This document shows positions 14,722-17,737 of a stretch of 17,737 nucleotides of DNA, piece by piece. Numbering within the stretch: the first letter of the stretch is position 1; each line of letters starts with the position of its first letter. The notes below the pieces were generated by a model. The model saw nothing but the letters and a program-made list of their open reading frames with translations. It was not told the origin of the DNA and made no database searches. Origin of the DNA: an uncultured Eubacteriales bacterium (GTDB taxonomy: Bacteria > Bacillota > Clostridia > Christensenellales > UBA1242); the NCBI GenBank assembly GCA_948512295.1, contig CAOQRA010000024.1:1-17737 (forward strand), in the 5' to 3' direction. Both the position numbers and the translations under genes were made by a program.

Positions 14722-16461
14722 CTATATTTTCTTAGTTTCTATTTCTTTTTTTAGTCTTTCGACAAAATCCGCAAGACTTATGCCAGTAGCGTTTTCATTT
14801 TTGCGACCTCGAATTGAAATTGTGCCATTTTTCTCTTCCTCATCGCCAACTATAATTTGATAAGGAATTTTCATAGAAAGTGCTTCACGAATTTTGTAGC
14901 CAATTTTTTCATTGCGGTCATCAAGTTCCACGCGTAGGCCTGCCGCAAACAACTCATCATAAATCTTCTTAGCGTAATCATTATTGCGTTCAGTTAAAGT
15001 TAAAACTTTCACTTGCACAGGCGCAAGCCAGAGCGGAAATGCCCCTGCAAAATGCTCAATCAAAATACCAAAAAATCTATCAATTGCACCATAAATCACG
15101 CGATGTATCATAATCGGACGATGTTTTTCGCCGTCCTCACCCGTGTACTCAAGTTCAAAACGCTGAGGCAGTTGGAAGTCAAGTTGAATTGTTCCGCATT
15201 GCCAAGTTCTGCCAATTGCGTCTTTCAAGTGGAAGTCAATTTTAGGGCCATAGAACGCGCCATCACCCTCATTTATGACATAATCTCTACCAAGTTCGTC
15301 GAGCGCTTCTTGCAAACCTTTGGTTGCAATTTCCCAATCTTCGTCACTACCCATACTGTTTTCTGGGCGAGTTGAAAGCTCGATTTCATATCCGAGATTG
15401 AAAACCGAATATACTTTATCTATTAGCGCTACCACCCCTTTAATTTCATCTTTAATTTGTGATGGAGTCATGAAAATGTGGGCATCATCTTGAGTAAAGC
15501 AACGCACGCGCATCATTCCACCCAGTTCACCCGATTTTTCATGACGATGGACAAGTCCAAGTTCGCCAATGCGAAGCGGCAAATCACGATAGGAATGAGG
15601 CGAATTTTTATAAACTAAAATTCCGCCGGGACAGTTCATGGGTTTGATGGCAAAGTCAGTATCATCAATTTTAGTTGTGTACATATTTTCTTTATAATGG
15701 TCCCAGTGTCCTGAAGTTTCCCAAAGATGGCGAGATAACATGATAGGTGTCATAACTTCTTTATAACCTGCATCTCTATGAATTTTGTGCCAAAAATCAA
15801 TAAGTTCATTGCGAATAACCATGCCATTTGGAAGATAGAAAGGAAAACCTGGTCCTTCTGGCGAAATCATGAATAATCCAAGCTCTTTACCTAGTTTGCG
15901 GTTGTCGCGCTTTTTGGCCTCTTCCAAAAGGTTGAGATAATCCGCCAAATCTTTCTTGGTTTTAAATGCATATACGTACACACGTTGTAGCATTTTGTTT
16001 TTTTCACTGCCGCGCCAATATGCACCATTTACACTGTGAATTTTAAAACCATAGGCTTGAAGTTTGTTTGTGGACTCTACATGAGGTCCGCGGCAAAGGT
16101 CATAAAAGTCGTCGCCAGTATAATATAAGGAAACTTCTTCCCCTGCTGGCAGTTCGTTGATGATTTCAGTTTTGTATTCGTTGCCAGCAAAAAGTTTAAG
16201 TGCATCCTCTTTCGAAACCACCTTGCGTGTAAACTTTTCGCCTTTATTAATAATGGCGGTCATACGCTTTTCGATCTCTTTGTATTCATTTGGCGAAAGT
16301 GCATGGTCAAGGTCAATGTCATAATAAAAACCATCTTCAATCGCTGGACCGATTGTAAGGAGTGTCTGTGGATACATTTGACAAATTGCCTTTGCAAGGA
16401 TATGCGCAAGAGAATGTCTTGCCATTTCTAGTTCTTTATCATAAGATTTTTCTATTTTCAT
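14722..16461 (-). CDS. thrS: Threonyl-tRNA synthetase without the N-terminal TGS domain
   Basis: Charges tRNA-Thr and edits mischarged Ser-tRNA-Thr. The 579 residues begin directly in the editing domain: His16 and His20 (HSLAH) and Cys123 and His127 (CRGPHV), equivalent to E. coli His73, His77, Cys182 and His186. The class II catalytic core holds zinc ligands Cys277 (MNCPGG), His328 (DDAHIF) and His453 (MIHRVIYG), and motif 3 near GAIDRFFGILIEH. The anticodon-binding domain is at the C-terminus (VQVKVLTL ... DDRNEKIGYKIREA). The usual TGS domain of about 60 residues is absent. I chose the ATG at 16459-16461 because AAGGAG lies seven bases upstream. The frame extends 39 codons further, but that stretch overlaps the repeat and lacks a ribosome binding site. 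A threonine T-box controls it. Confidence 0.95.
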   Translation of the reverse strand: MKIEKSYDKELEMARHSLAHILAKAICQMYPQTLLTIGPAIEDGFYYDIDLDHALSPNEYKEIEKRMTAIINKGEKFTRKVVSKEDALKLFAGNEYKTEIINELPAGEEVSLYYTGDDFYDLCRGPHVESTNKLQAYGFKIHSVNGAYWRGSEKNKMLQRVYVYAFKTKKDLADYLNLLEEAKKRDNRKLGKELGLFMISPEGPGFPFYLPNGMVIRNELIDFWHKIHRDAGYKEVMTPIMLSRHLWETSGHWDHYKENMYTTKIDDTDFAIKPMNCPGGILVYKNSPHSYRDLPLRIGELGLVHRHEKSGELGGMMRVRCFTQDDAHIFMTPSQIKDEIKGVVALIDKVYSVFNLGYEIELSTRPENSMGSDEDWEIATKGLQEALDELGRDYVINEGDGAFYGPKIDFHLKDAIGRTWQCGTIQLDFQLPQRFELEYTGEDGEKHRPIMIHRVIYGAIDRFFGILIEHFAGAFPLWLAPVQVKVLTLTERNNDYAKKIYDELFAAGLRVELDDRNEKIGYKIREALSMKIPYQIIVGDEEEKNGTISIRGRKNENATGISLADFVERLKKEIETKKI

Positions 16462-16535
16462 AAATTTTCTCCTTTTTGATTGATTTCTCCCTCCGCGTCT
16501 ATCCGAGGACTTGCCAAAACATATTATAACCACTT

Positions 16536-16647
16536 TGTCATTCTGAGCGTTCGGGGTCCCCCACAAACGCTTCAGCATTTGTGGGGTGGACTAGCGAAGA
16601 ATCTATCACTTTGAAGCCTAAGATGCTTCATTACATTCAGGATGACA
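16536..16647 (+). repeat. MITE-like palindromic repeat between the T-box and thrS
   Basis: The element starts TGTCATTCTGA (16536-16546) and ends with the near-inverse TCAGGATGACA (16637-16647), 10 of 11 bases matching. Inside it has GAGCGTTCGGGGTCCC and a 12-bp hairpin with one mismatch, CCCCACAAACGC-TTCA-GCATTTGTGGGG (16559-16586), then GCGAAGAATCT. It shares the block and hairpin pattern with the copy at 10774-10894. It would be transcribed in the thrS leader. No transposase is visible. Confidence 0.65.
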
Positions 16648-16730
16648 GAAGAAAGGATAAGTTATTTTGCTTATGGCTTAAGATGACAAAGGGAAGATTT
16701 ACTCAGATTGACATCAAGGATTTTCACATT

Positions 16731-16930
16731 AAAAAACGCCCTTAAAATCAAACTAAGTTTGTTTAAGGACGATTTGTTTCAACCGCGGTTCCACCTTAAT
16801 TGCAGATAAACTGCCACTTTTAAATTGTCCGCACTTCAAACGCAAATTAAGTGGTTTCGTAAGTATCTTCCGCTTAGGTTTTTCAGCAGCCAACCCTTCT
16901 CTGAACGCATTCGATATTACTACTTATCTT
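16731..16930 (-). ncRNA. T-box leader RNA controlling thrS
   Basis: A tRNA-sensing transcription attenuator. The T-box sequence AAGGTGGAACCGCGG (16783-16797) differs from the common AAGGTGGTACCGCGG by one base. Its terminator pairs CGTCCTTAAA with TTTAAGGGCG (16737-16771) and is followed by T6. AAGG of the T-box can instead pair with CCTT in the terminator stem to form the antiterminator. Stem I lies upstream (about 16835-16925). Its 3' side has GAAACCACTT, where ACC (16853-16855), a threonine codon followed by A, is the likely specifier. High uncharged tRNA-Thr should open the terminator and raise thrS expression. Confidence 0.9.
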
Positions 16931-16951
16931 ATTGCTAATGCTTATATTAAT

Positions 16952-16980
16952 ATTTTAAGCATAGAAACTTAAAAAGTCAA
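16952..16980 (-). promoter_or_regulatory. Sigma-A promoter of the T-box-thrS transcript
   Basis: TTGACT (16975-16980) and TAAAAT (16952-16957) are 17 bp apart, just past the stop of the YtxC-family gene and upstream of stem I of the T-box. The predicted leader before thrS is about 480 nt. An ATGCTTA/TAAGCAT inverted repeat (about 16939-16963) overlaps the -10 box. Confidence 0.65.
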
Positions 16981-16987
16981 GTATTTT

Positions 16988-17737
16988 TCAACTCTTTTTA
17001 AAATTCATTGTATGAGGGTGAGTACAAACGACAATGCGCTCATCGTATATTTTTTCTAGCAACTCGGTAGCTTTTGTCATAGCTTTGCAATAAATATTAA
17101 TTTTTTGAGGCGACATATCTATAATGGAAGAAATTAACCCCTCCTCGCCATATACTATTTGAGAGCCATCATCTATTGAAGAGTATATCTTATATCCGTC
17201 TTCCTCTTCAACTATGCTAACTTCCTCTTCACAAATGTCTAAATTATCTACTAGGAATTTTAAAAGGTCTAAAAAGGCATCCGTTGTAATTAAATATTCG
17301 CGGTTCTCGTTGGCAAGAGCTACAAGCTCAGTCCATTTATCTTTAAGTTTTTTAAGTCTAAATTCATAAAAGGAATCTAAATAAATATCTCTATTAAAAT
17401 TAAGATTATTTTGAATTATATAATAGTCGGTTTCTCGATCAAAGTTGAGAAGCGCTTTTTTAAAAGCCACCACCATGGATTTATCTTGTTTTGGAATAAA
17501 TAGATATTTATCTAAAAAGGAGGACTTATAATAAGTGCAAATAATTTGAGTAATAGCTCGTGACAGTATAACTTCAACTTGCTGACGTTTAGATTTATCT
17601 ACTCCTACTAATATACAAATATGACCATTGATTTTATTGGAAGTTACAATTCCTCCAAATTTTTTTGATATACTTTTCAAAGAGGATGAAATCCTTTCTG
17701 CAAGTTCCTCATTTACAAGGTTTAAGCTAAGCTCCCA
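16988..17737 (-). CDS. ytxC: YtxC-family protein (putative sporulation protein), 5' end beyond the window
   Basis: The frame ends at 16988 and stays open to the right edge. A TTG at 17678-17680 could serve as a start, but 19 more sense codons lie upstream of it with no stop. The family is about 280 residues long, so the real start is probably outside; at least 249 residues are visible. Features fitting YtxC are the LDSFYEFRLKKLKDKW segment and the C-terminal SPQKINIY, followed by a DERIVVCTHPH ending. The function of YtxC is unknown; the name reflects its distribution in spore formers. In Firmicutes it commonly lies just upstream of thrS, as here, which supports the call. It has no membrane helix. 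I see no terminator between it and the thrS promoter. Confidence 0.75.
   Translation of the reverse strand, partial: WELSLNLVNEELAERISSSLKSISKKFGGIVTSNKINGHICILVGVDKSKRQQVEVILSRAITQIICTYYKSSFLDKYLFIPKQDKSMVVAFKKALLNFDRETDYYIIQNNLNFNRDIYLDSFYEFRLKKLKDKWTELVALANENREYLITTDAFLDLLKFLVDNLDICEEEVSIVEEEDGYKIYSSIDDGSQIVYGEEGLISSIIDMSPQKINIYCKAMTKATELLEKIYDERIVVCTHPHTMNFKKS

Noticed and set aside
16462..16578. N-terminal extension of thrS by 39 codons
   Set aside because: It overlaps the intergenic repeat, does not resemble a TGS domain, and has no ribosome binding site, whereas AAGGAG precedes the ATG at 16459-16461.

Overview
The window looks like chromosomal core DNA from a low-GC Gram-positive bacterium, probably an uncultured member of the Clostridia. 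The evidence is a Firmicutes-type order of translation, envelope and Sec genes, a probable PolC-type polymerase gene at the left edge, a T-box leader before thrS, a YtxC-family gene and a TIGR04086/YrzE-type membrane protein. Strong AAGGAGG-type ribosome binding sites and TTGACA/TATAAT promoters are easy to see. Nothing indicates a prophage, integrative element or intact insertion sequence. The mobile-looking material is a family of short palindromic intergenic repeats.

Layout from right to left (minus strand unless noted). The YtxC-family gene runs off the right edge and is followed by a promoter and a threonine T-box. A MITE-like repeat lies between the T-box terminator and thrS. Next come thrS (without a TGS domain), an unannotated 25-residue single-helix membrane protein, and yajC ending in a terminator. 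Then come the TIGR04086 gene and secD-secF with their own consensus promoter. secF converges on a plus-strand ABC half-transporter gene; the two share a bidirectional terminator and a cluster of repeats. The transporter is transcribed divergently from rpsB-tsf, and its promoter carries nine G residues between the -35 and -10 boxes. After two terminators behind tsf comes a 947-residue protein of unknown function with its own perfect consensus promoter and terminator. The run frr-uppS-cdsA-rseP and a probable polC start complete the window.

Together the genes form two familiar housekeeping blocks. One serves translation and the envelope: S2, EF-Ts, ribosome recycling factor, undecaprenyl diphosphate synthase, CDP-diacylglycerol synthase and a site-2 protease. 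The other serves protein export: YajC and SecDF, next to threonyl-tRNA synthetase. The block departs from the usual plan because pyrH is missing between tsf and frr and the unknown 947-residue gene sits there. dxr, ispG and proS are also missing between cdsA and polC.

Best leads: the poly-G promoter as a possible phase-variation switch, the large protein with mTERF-like helical repeats in the pyrH position, the small membrane protein before yajC, and the palindromic repeat family. All functional statements rest on reading the sequence and on recalled family knowledge; no search was run.
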